NCBI GenBank assembly: GCA_037893225.1
Contig: JAZGUH010001196.1
Coordinates: forward strand, 1-64,000
Source: Hippasteria phrygiana
Taxonomy: Eukaryota > Echinodermata > Asteroidea > Valvatida > Goniasteridae
DNA: 64,000 nucleotides
Direction: 5' to 3'
Part shown: positions 11,656 to 22,920 of the stretch, piece after piece
Layout: every line of letters begins with the position of its first letter
Position numbering within the stretch: the first letter of the stretch is position 1
Made by a program: the position numbers and the translations under genes
The notes under the pieces: generated by a model
What the model saw: only the letters and a program-made list of their open reading frames with translations
What the model was told of the DNA's origin: nothing
Databases searched by the model: none

Positions 11656-12599
11656 GGGTTAGTATATTATTGGAAATATCGTTCCACTGACCTGTTCAAA
11701 GTTTTGCGTTGTTGGATGGCGAAAAAAGCGAGAGAAAAACGGCGCTCGTTTTCAACCGTCGGGCGGATGATAGCCTTTTAGTCAAGGAGCGCGGGGCTAC
11801 CTGCACGCGTGACGCGTTCCGAATGCCGGCATGTCCGGGGCGCGCCACTCGTCGGGTTGCCACGCGCGCCTTGACTCAGGGCTAACGGGCAGCTTTCCAA
11901 CGATTTCCAGCTGGAAATCGTTGGAAAACAATATAAATGTCCACTTTTCTTGACAACGACAGCACACCTGGTGCCATAATTTCACAGAAGGATTGAGACT
12001 ACTATTAACTTACAGTCTAGTAAGGTATTTCGTAATACTTCATTTAAAAAGAATTGGAGGATTACCAATTGTGTACACTAACTTTAAGTCTATACTATGG
12101 CTCGGATACCCAAACCCAAATTAACCATTATTCATATTCTTTGACAATGGAAGAAAGAAAAACAAGCATGCAGACATCATATGCATAGCCTAGCAACGTC
12201 GTCACATTATATTTTGATTTCACATGTCGTTACAAAAGAAATTGATCCCCTATATATACATGAATATTGAAACTAAATGAAATTGAAATTATCTACATAA
12301 GTAGGCCTACTGAAAACGAATCACGAGTGCGGACTTGGTAAAATGCGTGTTATCGAATGGAACTAAAACTGAACAGAACCGTTTGAAAATAACCAGGAAA
12401 CCTCTCAACAGAAATGTTAAAATAATACCAGTATACCACCCGTCTATAATAGACCTATGTCTTTTCAGAAAACATAACTTAAAAGAAAGGGACAAAATGC
12501 ATTATTTAAAAGCGGATTCTACTATGCGTATGTCTCACAAGTCAGTCGATGACCAGAGTGATGAGTGAAATGATATACTTCAATAATTATATAGCCAGA
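11656..12599. other. Copy-1-specific segment with a GC-rich fold-back island
   Basis: The second duplication copy lacks 11656-15157. 11700-11990 is GC-rich in an AT-rich neighbourhood and contains an inverted repeat (TAGCC...AGTCAAGG...GCGCG at 11771-11797 against 11859-11886). The rest is plain AT-rich sequence without a recognisable gene. Confidence 0.6.
11894..11927. repeat. Perfect 34-bp palindrome
   Basis: The 17-base arm TTTCCAACGATTTCCAG is followed immediately by its exact reverse complement, with no spacer. It lies at the right edge of the GC-rich fold-back island. Confidence 0.95.
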
Positions 12600-12790
12600 T
12601 TATTGATCACCCATTGAATAGTTGATCACCACTCGCGAAATCCATCACTGATCGCAAAAGTCCATCATTACTCGCGAAAGTCCATCACCGATTGTGAATA
12701 TATGCATCACCGATCAAGCCCCATCAACGATCACGTGCACAAGTCCATCACCAATCGCGAAAATCCATCATCGATCGTGAAAGCGCAGTA
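12600..12790. repeat. Degenerate minisatellite of TCCATCACCGATCGCGAAA units
   Basis: About eight imperfect units of roughly 20-25 bp, each with a TCCATCA.CGATCGCGAA core. The reverse complement of the same words (GGTGATGCACTTTCAC, GTTGATGGACTTTCG) appears at 10283-10320 and 23978-24015, so the unit is dispersed as well as tandem. Confidence 0.75.
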
Positions 12791-13569
12791 AAATTGTGTA
12801 TTGCTTCAAGAGTTTGTGTAAAGCGGTATGTGTCTGCATTGCTAAAGGAATTGCGCAAGGTTATTAGTCTGTACGTTGCTTAGGCCAAGCAGTGCGATAG
12901 TAGCTGCGTATTGCTACTACGATTCCCATCGACGAGTACATGTTGCAATAAACGTAAATGTGTGTAAATCACGGAGGGGATGGGACATATATACCTCCAC
13001 TTTTTCACCAGGGGGATGGGCCATTGGATCATCCCACCACCCCCAGATTTGTGTGGTGAGAAAAAAGAAGAAGCTGATTTCGAGGTTATCTTGTAACTTT
13101 CCAACTGTCAAAATGTATACAAAACGGAAAACAAAAGTGTGCATATTTGCATTAAGATGAACACAGCTTACATATGGTAACCAGACATTTGTATTATGAA
13201 CAGCGCCCCCAGTGCCATATCGTCTCCAGTCCCCCCTCCCCGATTTTCGAATTTCTTTGGTCGGCCGGGATTTTGGTCACCCCAAAATCCCCCCCACTCG
13301 CCTATACGGATTTACGCCACTGAACCCGGTGTCATATGAATATTCGACTCCCATGAAAATCGGACTCCTTTTCCTAATTATTGGTTAAATTCTCTCACGT
13401 GACTGGCCACTCTCCTAATTATCTTCACGTAGGCATGCACAATACGACCAATGAGCACTTATAGGTACTTGAAATTCACGGTACACCGGGACACCTTTAC
13501 AAAAACAAGTAATTTTGTAAAGCATAATTATTATAGACATTTAATATCAACAGTTTGAATTTGGAAAGC
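12791..13569. other. Unassigned copy-1-specific DNA
   Basis: No gene or strong repeat structure is seen. 13300-13322 carries the phrase ACGGATTTACGCCACTG, which also ends a segment at 2999-3015, suggesting a common transposon terminus, but no element body could be delimited. Confidence 0.4.
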
Positions 13570-14090
13570 TGGTAGCCTATAGTGGCAGAAGAATCGCCTA
13601 AATTAAATGGCAACCCCAATGACAAAGACTTCTGCCTCTTTCCTCTCCCCAAAGGGTAAATCCACAAAAACCAGTTAATTCGTGTATAACATGGGTCATT
13701 AAAAGTGTAGAAAAAGGTCCAAACTCTTTTCTAAACAGCAACTCGCATGTGTATTAATGTGGTTGCACGATAAAAGTGGTAATCTTCCTCTAGGACACAA
13801 ATTGGAGTCGATTGAATAATTTCCTCACGGCCTAATGCATTTTAAATGTACACCTCGTAATCAACGGACCAGCGTTAATGAATCGGCATATAACGGAGGA
13901 CTGAATCCTTAATTGAATCATACAAATGGCAAATTTCGAATAGCGTTCATTAACGAAAGTAGAAAAAAGAATTCATGAAATGTCGTTAAAACAACCTGCG
14001 GGATGCATCAATAACGCGGTTGCCATATGCCGACTTATTATAATAATATTGAAAAAATTATGAACAGCAGCATAAGTCTTCCATTCGTTT
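13570..14090. repeat. Dispersed repeat family copy (divergent)
   Basis: Member of a family seen at about 16500-17020, 18285-18990, 28115-28500, 59505-60690 and 62785-63540. Shared landmarks are a GAAGAATCGCCTAAATTAAA start, CTTCTAAACAGCA, CTCGCATGTGTATTA and TCGTAATCAACGG. This copy is most like the one at 62785. No protein is apparent. Confidence 0.75.
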
Positions 14091-14216
14091 ACATCTAGGT
14101 ACAGCTAAAGTATATTCGTGGGAAGCCGAGTTTCACGCTCAAACACCTTAACTGTCCACGAAATATTTATGAACACTTGAGTCACATCAAGTACATGAGA
14201 TACCTAAATTGCTTTG

Positions 14217-14390
14217 AGTGGCATACCATAAGGGCGTCCCTTTCTATTTCTATGGTTCTCATTTCCGGCCGACCCTATTTTTGGCTCCCGACCGAGGAAA
14301 AAACCTGTTTTATGCCGCTAACCCTGTCTGGAATTCGCTACCAAGAAAAACATTTGAGAAAAAACTGATAATCATAACAATTTCCGGGGA
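14217..14390 (+). pseudogene. LINE ORF2 C-terminal fragment
   Basis: The frame starting near 14218 reads YFYGSHFRPTLFLAPDRG, then NLFYAANPVWNSLPRKTFEK. The F..A...WNSLP box is characteristic of the C-terminal tail of CR1/Jockey-like LINE ORF2 proteins. The upstream reverse transcriptase is absent, so this is a 3' fragment. The 14094-14150 stretch just before it is related in inverted orientation to 5285-5355. Confidence 0.5.
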
Positions 14391-14491
14391 CAAGTTTCGC
14401 AACAAAATTATGTCCATGGTAATTTTACGTAGCTATATAGTGATTGTGAGAATTAGAAGCGCTTGGTGTTGTGCTTATACATTCTGTATGT

Positions 14492-14640
14492 GGGTCATTC
14501 CATAAATTTGGGGTCCAAAAAGTGTGACATTTCGTGGTGTCCCTGTTACACCTCACCTATGTAATTTCCCATTAAGTATCATCTATGTAACAGGGACACC
14601 ACGAAATGTCACTTTTGGACGCCAAATTATGGAATGACCC
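14492..14640. mobile_element. Compact fold-back MITE, 149 bp
   Basis: The ends are GGGTCATTCCATAAATTTGG and, on the other strand, GGGTCATTCCATAATTTGGC. Pairing continues through GTGACATTTCGTGGTGTCCC to leave only a short loop, so nearly the whole element is one long hairpin. Related words (CATTCC.T.AA, AAAGTGTGACATTTT, GTTACACGTGAAAC) recur at 40774-41410, which may be a longer relative. Confidence 0.8.
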
Positions 14641-15157
14641 ATGTACATGTATAATAAACAGCATAAGGGCTGCAGAAAGCAGTGCAATAATTGGTGCACA
14701 CCGCATGGGGGGGGGGGGGGGGGAAACTTGTATTCAACTGGTCCAAGTCCTCAAAGCACTTTATTTTTCGTCAACGTGCAACTGAAGTAAGATATATAAT
14801 ATTAATGACCGTTTCTTTAAAGAATTAAAAAACAAAGTAAGGTATGTAATCCAAAATCTCAAATCATCCCACCTCTCAAAAGGCGCAAATTTCTTACAAG
14901 TAGTGCACACATACACAGCTAGGAAATCGGCTGAATTTAAGCAACTCTAATCATCTGTTGCACTATCACTACGTCATGACGGCGTCCGCGGTAAAAACAT
15001 TATTTTCTAAGTCCCGTGGTAAAACTATCATTCAACCAACGTGGATCCAAGATGTGTCGGAAGAAAAGAATTTGTCCCAACAGTTGCCAGAGATTGCTTT
15101 ATTTATTTATTTCATCATTAAAAAATATTGCACAAAAGGTGTGCTCCAGGCTGATCA
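14641..15157. other. Unassigned DNA with a G tract
   Basis: A 17-nt G run lies at 14707-14723. An 81-codon ORF at 14958-15203 has no motif I recognise and overlaps the start of the duplicated block at 15158; I do not call it a gene. Confidence 0.5.
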
Positions 15158-16041
15158 TGGAAACGGCGCATTTATAGCAAAACAGAAAATTATTTATCAT
15201 TAGTTTATTTCCTTTTACTTATGCCAACTGTTGCCAGAGATGTTGTTTATTTATTTATTTTAAGTGAACAGAAATTGTGATCCAGCATGAAACAGGTGTA
15301 TTTATAGCAAGGAATCTCGTGCAAATTTGTACAAGTTAGTAAGTTGCCAAAGATGATTCATTTTAAAAATTAAATACCAAAATGTTGCCAAAATTGCGTT
15401 TATTTTTTTTATTATTCATTTAGACATAAGGCGTAGACGACAGGTTTCAGGACGCAAAACGTTTTTTCATCATTTTATTTAGCCTGTGTGTGTTCAACAT
15501 GTAATTTTTTTACCCATGATTTTTTTTCGACCGACCGACACTCCGACAAGGCCAAACTATAAACTACGCCCTAATATATATAGCGACGCCCTAATGAGTA
15601 CCTCACGTACGTCGTAATACATAAGTACCTCATGCACCTCATGTTGTATATGAGTGTCTCAAAGGAGTAACTCATGCACATGACGCAAAAGTGAGATTGT
15701 GTTGAAAATCCCTTCACGTGCCGCAAGTAGATTAAGCATTTCTGACCATCAGGTCATTTCTGTCCGGAGGTGAATACATCATAATACATGTACATATTTT
15801 CCTCTAGCACTTTCCCGAACACACATATAACTCGCGCACGTTTTTTCTTCACAGAGTAAGGTTTGCTATGGGTTAACGTAATTTTTCAAACGTGCCCTTA
15901 CATACTTCACATTTCCTTTCTCTTTTAACCCAACCCCAAAACAGTAAGTTTGCCGAGTACAGAACTGCATTCACAATTGGAAAAATGCAGGCCTGATTAA
16001 ATGTATTAGATGCCTATTCGGGCAAGCACGCAGCTGCCCCC

Positions 16042-16072
<31 letters not shown>

Positions 16073-16078
16073 ATCGGC
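15158..16078. repeat. Duplicated block ending in poly-C and CA repeats
   Basis: Matches 26849-27691. The left end carries GCATGGAAACGGCGC-like sequence; the right end is a C run (16037-16058) followed by a CA microsatellite (16058-16073). In the other copy the CA repeat is longer and has an extra 183-bp element in it. Confidence 0.85.
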
Positions 16079-16083
16079 CCCCG

Positions 16084-17885
16084 GATACAGGCCTGCTCTT
16101 GACATCCTCTGAAAAAAATATTGAAACCAGTCCAGTCACGAAAGAGGAATAATTGCAATATTACTTGTGACAAGAAATGCATGCTCATCCATTCAACCGT
16201 CCCTTAGGCAAAATAATTTTTTTTTCTGTTTAATCCTGTTGATTTTTTTTTTTATTATAATATTGTCAAACCAACCCCGAGGAAGAGAGTTAATATAATG
16301 TCACCCATATGAGTGTCAAAAATCGGTTTAAAGTTGTCAAGAATAATATGAAGATATTCATTTGTTTAACTGTTTAATGGTCATTTAGCAGAGCAATTCC
16401 TTCTATTTGTAAGTTTAAATCTGCCAAAACCCGTTAATGGTGTTTAGTGTTGAAAAGAAAACAGTGAAATCCCGACTTCATGGTGTGTAATGTACGCTTA
16501 CATTATTGGCAGAAGAATCGCCTAAATTAAATGACTACGTCAATGACAAAGACTTCTGTTCCTTTCCTCTCCCCAAAGGTTATTTTAAATCTACAGAGTC
16601 CAGTTAATTCGTGTAAGATGGATCTTTACAAGTCTCGAAAAAGGTCAAACCCACTTCTAAACAGCAGCTCGCATGTGTATTATTGTGGGTGTACGATAAA
16701 ACTGGTTATCTTCCTCTATAGGACACAAATATAAGTTGACTGATTAATTTTCTGCCGCCAAATGACATTTATGTCATTTTTAAAAGTACATCTCGTAATC
16801 AACGGGCCAGCGTTAATGGTTCTGCACGCAGCGAGCTGACTGAATCATTAACTGATATTTTATAAAAATATGAACTGCAGTATAAGTATTCTAGTGTAAC
16901 GAACAAGATATTCTTTGGTTTTCATAATAACATAAATGTCGAAAAGTCACATTTGTTTATATCATCTCCCTTTGCTAAAACACTTTCTCAAAATACAGGC
17001 TTTTCAGCTGTCGGTTATCCAACATATCGGTTAGCAGATTATCGATATTATTTATGTGTCTAGTTTAACCCTATTAGGGTTAGCGGTACCCCACCGAATT
17101 ATTCCCCAGAACAATTTGGCCGATTGAAGTGAAATGTGGTGATTTTATCGTGGGGGGGGGGGGGGGGGGGGGGGGGGAGTTTTACACAAAAACCAAATTT
17201 CTAAAATATCTGTGGTTACTGTGGCGACCGATTTAATAAGCATGATAGCTGTGTGCATCATGTGGAAATACAATATTTTGACTTCGGGTAAATATTGACC
17301 AACGTCAGCGGCTTACTGCAATGCATCATGGGAATTCAAGATGGCTCCCGTCGATGCAAATATTTTTTCGGGCTTTTTGGCTCTGCTTAATTTTGCGGGA
17401 TAACAGTTTTTGGTTTGGAACTCATAGCTAGCTATAAAGGAACAAGGAAAGTAAATTTCTAAAGATTCTATGTCTGTGCTTTGACTGAAAATTTCAATTC
17501 AATGGATATCCCCTACAGACGAATTTTGGAAGAAAACTATTTTAACGAAAAACAAAACACTAACTAAACTCTGAAACATGTGTTACTTACTAGGGGCCGA
17601 TTTTTGTTTAGGAAAGTGCATATGGAAAGCGTATAATGAAAAGCGCATAACTTATCTCATGCTAACGAATAAGCAAAAGGTTACGGACACACATCTTTAA
17701 TAAACACACTTTCTAATGTATGTCATCTCTGCTCATGCCTGCGTTACATCGTGTGTGTAACGCTAGCTTTTCGGTATAAAAAGAGTAACCAATTCTAAGC
17801 CCGGATTTGTCTTCAAATTCAAAACGAAAATAGAAACACGTGTTTTGAATTATTTTTCAGAAGTTCAAATCAAAATGTGGGGATT
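16084..17885. repeat. 1.8-kb tandem duplication, unit 1
   Basis: Begins GCCTGCTCTTGACATCCTCT and runs to where the same sequence begins again at 17886. It includes a dispersed-family segment (16500-17020), a pure G run of 26 nt (17152-17177), and a tail (17180-17880) nearly identical to 59938-60680. The short ORFs differ between units and show no protein motif. Confidence 0.85.
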
Positions 17886-19020
17886 CAGATGCCTGCTCTT
17901 GACATCCTCTGAAAAAAAATATTAAAACCAGTCCAGTCACGAAACATTGCAATATTGTGTAAAGTGCTACTTGTGACAAGAAATGCAAGCTTATCCATTC
18001 AACCGTCCCTTGTTTAATCCTGTTGAGTTTTTTTATTTTTATAATATTGTCAAACCAACCCCAAGGAAGAGAGTTAATATAATGTCACCATATGAGTGTC
18101 AAAAATCGGTTTAAAGTTGTCAAGAATAATATGAAGATATTCATTTGTTTAACTGTTTAATGGTCATTTAGCAGAGCAATTCCTTCTATTTGTAAGTTTA
18201 AATCTGCCAAAACCCGTTAATGGTGTTTAGTGTTAAAAAGAAACCAGTGAAATCCCGACTGCATGGTGTGTAATGTACGCTTACATTTTTGGCAGAAGAA
18301 TCTTCTAAATTGAATGACAACCTCAATGACAAAGACTTCTGTTCCTTCCCAATGGTTATTTTAAATCTACAGTGTCCAGTTTATTCGTGTAAGATGGATC
18401 TTTACAAGTCTCGAAAAAGGTCAAACCCACTTCTAAACAGCAGCTCGCATGTGTATCATTGTGGGTGTACGATAAAACTGGCTATCTTCCTCTATAGAAC
18501 ACAAATATAAGTTGATTGATTAATTTTCTGCCGCCAAATGACATTTATGTCATTTTTTAATGTACATCTCGTAATCAACGGGCCAGCGTTAATGGTTCTG
18601 CACGCAGCGAGCTGACTAAATCATTAACTGATATTTTAATAAAATATGAACTGCAGTATAAGTATTCTAGTACAACGAACAAGATATTCTTTGGTTTTCA
18701 TAATAACATAAATGTCGAAAAGTCACATTTGTTTATATCATCTCCCTTTGCTAAAATACTTTCTCAAAATACAGGCTTTTCAGCTGTCGGTTATCCAACA
18801 TATCGGTTAGCAGATTATCGATATTATTTACGTGTCTAGTTTAACCCTATTAGGGTTAGCGGTACCCCACCGAATTATTCCCCAGAACAATTTGGCCGAT
18901 TGAAGTGAAATGTGGTGACTTTTTCTTAATTTTATCGGGGGGGGAGGGGGGGGGGGGGTGGGGTCAGTTTTACACCAAAAGCCAATTTCTAAAATATTTC
19001 TAAAATAAAGTAGTTGAGAT
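17886..19020. repeat. 1.8-kb tandem duplication, unit 2 (truncated)
   Basis: Direct repeat of unit 1 with a few indels. For example, about 27 bases around CCTTTCCTCTCCCC are shortened at 18345. It stops after the interrupted G run (18937-18962), where the LINE fragment at 19025 begins. Confidence 0.85.
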
Positions 19021-19024
19021 AAAA

Positions 19025-19340
19025 AAAGTTTTGTTAAGAAACTTCAACTATAAATTGATGCACCGTATAATAGCAACCAAAATTTTTTTGTTTAGGTGGA
19101 AAATAGAAAACAGTCCAATGTGTCCAATGTGTAACTTGGTAGATGATTATAACCACGCTTTCTTATATTGTGTACACACAATTGAATTCTGGAACAAATT
19201 AAGGCAGTACTTCCAATTAGAAACAAAACAATGTTTCAATATACCAACAATGTTACACTTATAACAGGTTTTGATCTTCAATATGAAGTAATTCTTATCA
19301 TTACGATAGCTATGCACTCTATATACAAAACAAGAATAAA
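19025..19340 (+). pseudogene. L1/Tx1-like LINE ORF2 C-terminal fragment
   Basis: The frame from 19031 reads NYKLMHRIIATKIFLFRWKI and then CPMCNLVDDYNHAFLYC. The latter fits CX2CX7HX4C, the same spacing as in the C-terminal zinc-knuckle-like motif of the larger LINE at 53-57 kb. A frameshift near 19262 leads into FDLQYEVILIITIAMHSIYK. The fragment is cut at 19340 by the segmental-duplication junction. The sister copy (28503-28740) continues further, so this truncation came from the duplication and not from transposition. Confidence 0.7.
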
Positions 19341-20663
19341 GATGTTTCATCACCTCTTTCGAATCCCCAAATACATTCAGTTAATTCTTCCAGCTAAATT
19401 AAAAGCAAAATCATATAGATATATTGCAATTCACAGGGGTAAAATGTAGTGGTGAAAGTGCTGAAAACCGTTTTCACGAAGGGACGGGCATATCGATTCA
19501 CAAGGAAAACATGTTTCAAGAGACGTTTCTCTTAACCTAAACCTGATTAAGCTAAATGCAGTGTTTAATTAACCAAACTAATTGAGATGCACAGTTTTGT
19601 TTCACTTTTACAATTCTTTGTAAATTCTTTTGTAATTCTTTGTGGTAATAAAACTAGGATTCCTCAATAGTGCATAATCGTACTGTAGCTCGAAAGCCTA
19701 AAGAAACCTGCAAGGAATAAGACGAACTTGGTGATGCTTAAAATATGCAAATTAATGTCTGTTCATTGCATACTTAATGTAATTTAGAAATTAATTAAGT
19801 GTTATTTATGCAAGAAGCTAGAATTTTAAGTGCAATTTTTTAAAGCAAAATTGTATAATACGCTCGCAATATATAAAAGAATATGGGCCCGTGCCTTCGT
19901 AAAAACGGTAATAAAATATTTTTTTCCGATGGTTTTGATGTCCCTTTCTATTCACAATTATAGGAAGAAACAAACGTTTGATGGGAGTATTTTATGTGTT
20001 ATGCAACTGGCACACGAGAGTGCATAATGCACGTTGGCAAAGAGAAAAAAAGGTGTGCCCACTGGGGATCCCGGGTTGGGCCAACGGGGACCATATATCC
20101 AAAACCCAAACCTAAAAAATACAATAATAAAGGGTATATTCAGAATTGTTTTCTGCCGTGCAGAATTCGGAATGGTGTAATTGCTTTTCTATTGTCGGTA
20201 CCCTGTGGAGACATGGGTACCATAGAGGACAAAAGAGGGAAAAGGTCTCCACAGGAAAATTATAATGGAAGGGGTGTCTCCACAAGGAAAAAGGTACTGA
20301 AAGTCTATGGGGGTAGGTTTATATACAGAAAGAAAGGAGAAGACAAGGACATGGCTCCACGAGGATACAGATTTAAGAAGGTGTGTGTGTGAGTGTGTAA
20401 CTGTTCCTAAATTAGTCTCCTTACGGGGTATCGGGAAGGAGGGTAACAATAGGGACAATGGTACCCCACGAGGGAGTCTTTAGAAATCCACGTACCCCAC
20501 GAGGTTAACGCTATGGACAAAGGAGAATAATAGAAGGAAAGTAATGTCTAGAATAGAGGTACTGTACCCGTGTGGGTGCATAATGTGAGGGTGTGTGATC
20601 TAACATTGCATACTCTATGTGGACCTGTGAACAAAAGAGTTCCACACGAAGCAAGAGATTAAC

Positions 20664-20873
20664 CCCTTGCGTACGATGCCGCAAATGTGCGCAACAAAAA
20701 CAGTGCCAACAGGCCGGATGACGCAATTTCCGCCGTTTGTGCAGTTTCAATCTATTGTTGGATTATTGTGTATATGTTACGCTTGACTGCACAAACACAT
20801 TGTAGCGGTTCGCTTGGCTGCCATAACCGCCGCGGCACCCAGACGTCTCTCGTAAAATACCGTACTCAAGGGG
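20664..20873. mobile_element. piggyBac-like MITE, 210 bp, at TTAA
   Basis: The element begins CCCCTTGCGTACGAT and its other end on the opposite strand begins CCCCTTGAGTACGGT (13 of 15 identical). TTAA stands directly outside both ends (20660-20663 and 20874-20877). The sister segment of the tandem duplication has a single TTAA at the same place (8390-8393) and no insert. That is the pre-insertion site: AGCAAGAGA/GGCAGGATA before and ACATGATGTGG/ACCTTATGTGG after. TTAA duplication with C-rich ends is typical of piggyBac. No transposase is encoded. Confidence 0.85.
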
Positions 20874-21125
20874 TTAAACATGATGTGGACTTGCACACGT
20901 CCACATCAGGTTTCCCCCTCTTTGAAAAACAGGTTTAGAGGCATTTTTGAGTTAGGTTTCATCTGTCGCAAGATGAAGGGGAATACTTGAGGGGATCACG
21001 ATCAACATTTCGGGGTAAAAGAGTGTTCACAGTGCGTGTAAAATTAGCTTTTGTCTCTTTTTCGCAGTTTTCGCGTTAGTGTCATTAAAATGTAACTGTT
21101 TGGTTCTGCTATCTCGCCGCTAGTC

Positions 21126-22510
21126 CACTCCTCCTTTGTCCCACAAGGGGAAGCAAAACATTGGAAAAATGCTTTGGCAATGTCGCAGATGGATACAAAG
21201 CCTACCGGAAAGCAGGCCTGGGTGCTTCTGACCATGATATGGTACATCTATTGCCGCAATATATGCCAAAACGTAAGCAACAAAAACACATCATTTAGAA
21301 GAGTAAAGAAATGGACAGATGAGAACACTTGTTTTGACTGCACCGACTGGCGTGTTTTTATGAATTCCAATACGATTGACGAAGCAGCTGAAATAATTAG
21401 TGGATACAAATGATTGTACCCGAAAGAGAAATAAAATCATTTTCGAACAACAAGACTTGGATATCAAAGGAAATATGATCCCTTTTAGCAAAGATAACAT
21501 GGCTGTGAAAAATGGTGAGCTGGAGGAAAAACGGAAAATTCAACGAGAGATTTCCGCACATATCAACAAAGGCAAGAGGCAATACAGCAAACAAATTGAA
21601 GATAGTTTCAGTTTGAAGAACCCTAAAAGTGCATGGTGGGGACTGAAAACTATCACTGGATGTGGTTTAAAACAGAAAGGCGTCTATCCACCGGGTAACC
21701 CCAGCGAATTTGTGAATGAACTAAACGTTTTCTTTAGCCGCTTTGACGCAGCTGATTTTAGTGATGTAAACAAGCAGATTGGCGAAGCGTTGAATGTAAA
21801 GGCAAACAACAACAATAGACTGGAACTTAATCAGCTTACAGTGGAAAATGCTCTAAAGAAAGCAAAAACTAATAAGGCCAATGGTCCAGATGGAGTCTCT
21901 GGGAACATTTTGAAAAGCTGCCACAAAGAACTATAGCCAGTGTTTCGCGATCTTTTTCGATGGTCGCTAGATTCACATCAGATTATATAGCTGTGGAAAT
22001 CGTCTGTCATTGTCCCAGTACCCAACGCAGCCAAACCATCTGTTTTGAACGATTATCGTCTAGTCGCTCTCACAGCTGCTGTAATAAAGTGCTTTTTAGG
22101 CCATCATCAAAGACCTACTTCTGGCACAGACCAAGACATTTGCGGATCCTTGCAATTTGCATACTGGGCCAAGCGAGGGGTTAATGACGCTGTTGCCACA
22201 CTTCTACATAAGGTATTTGAACGTTTGGACAAACCTGGAGCTTATGTGAGGACATTATTCATCGACGTTTAACTCAATGCAGCCCCACATTCTTCTACAA
22301 AAGCTACAGAATATGATGTTTGTCCATTTCTGTGTCTATGGATTAGTGATTTTTTTGTCAGCCAGAATCCAGAGAGTGAGAGTAGGCAGTTCACTCTCCG
22401 ACGTGATCTACACTAGTACGGGAGCACCACAAGGTTGTGTCCTGTCGCCAGTTCTTTTCTCACTCTATACTCGTGATTATCGTTGCAATAGAGTACCGAA
22501 GTGATGACGT
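21126..22510 (+). pseudogene. Rex1/Babar-like LINE ORF2 fragment, decayed
   Basis: The translation begins with the end of an endonuclease domain (GASDHDMVHL near 21221, the SDH catalytic motif). It continues through a linker (VKKWTDENTCFDCTDW; INKGKRQYSKQIEDSF; NPKSAWWGLKTITG) into reverse transcriptase: TNKANGPDGVSGNIL, NDYRLVALTAAVIKC, GAPQGCVLSPVLFSLYT. These phrases are characteristic of Rex1/Babar-type LINEs, close to CR1. It is broken by in-frame stops at 21934-21936 and 21988-21990, a stop near 22270 and a frameshift just after. The catalytic YADD region and the C-terminus are missing, since similarity stops near 22505. It lies only in copy 2 of the segmental duplication, so it inserted after duplication or was lost from copy 1. 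Confidence 0.8.
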
Positions 22511-22564
22511 CAATCAATGCAATGTTTGGAACCAGAATACATTCTAAACTGCATGAGCGAGTAG

Positions 22565-22920
22565 GCTTTTAGAACTAATTTTTCTGCATTCCCGTATAAC
22601 TGCACATGCTATACAATGGGACTAGCCGAGACACCCACCACGCAACTTTGGCTCCAAATGACGCCATTTTTCAACCCGATTTTGAACGAAATTGCGCTCA
22701 ATATTGATACTGTTAGAAAGGGTGAATTCTCGGCAACATCTAGACAAATATCTAGCTCCTCAGACCCAAGTTCAGCCTAATGGTGGCCGAGATAAGCGTA
22801 TAGATTTTTAGAACAAATGTTTCTGCATTCCTGCATAACTGCACATGCCATAAAATGGGACTAGCCGAGACCCCCACCACGGAACTTTGGCTCCAAATGA
22901 CGCCGTTTTTCGACAAGATG
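22565..22920. repeat. Two-copy tandem repeat, period about 239 bp
   Basis: TTTTAGAAC.AAT.TTTCTGCATTCC, CATAACTGCACATGC, GGGACTAGCCGAGAC and TTTGGCTCCAAATGACGCC all occur twice with a spacing of about 239 bases. The spacer between them is not repeated a third time. Confidence 0.85.

Larger units (their letters stand above)
5777..19340. repeat. Tandem segmental duplication, copy 1 (about 13.6 kb)
   Basis: The order of unique blocks in this interval is repeated in the same orientation in 19341-28639. 5777-7065 matches 19341-20515. 8231-8575 matches 20516-21060. About 10060-10500 matches 23720-24232. 10501-11655 matches 25682-26848. 15158-16280 matches 26849-28115. About 18390-18795 and 19206-19340 match 28115-28639. 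The junction at 19340/19341 joins the right-end sequence AAGAATAAA directly to the left-end sequence GATGTTTCATCACC. That is the expected structure of a tandem duplication with almost no microhomology. Confidence 0.85.
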
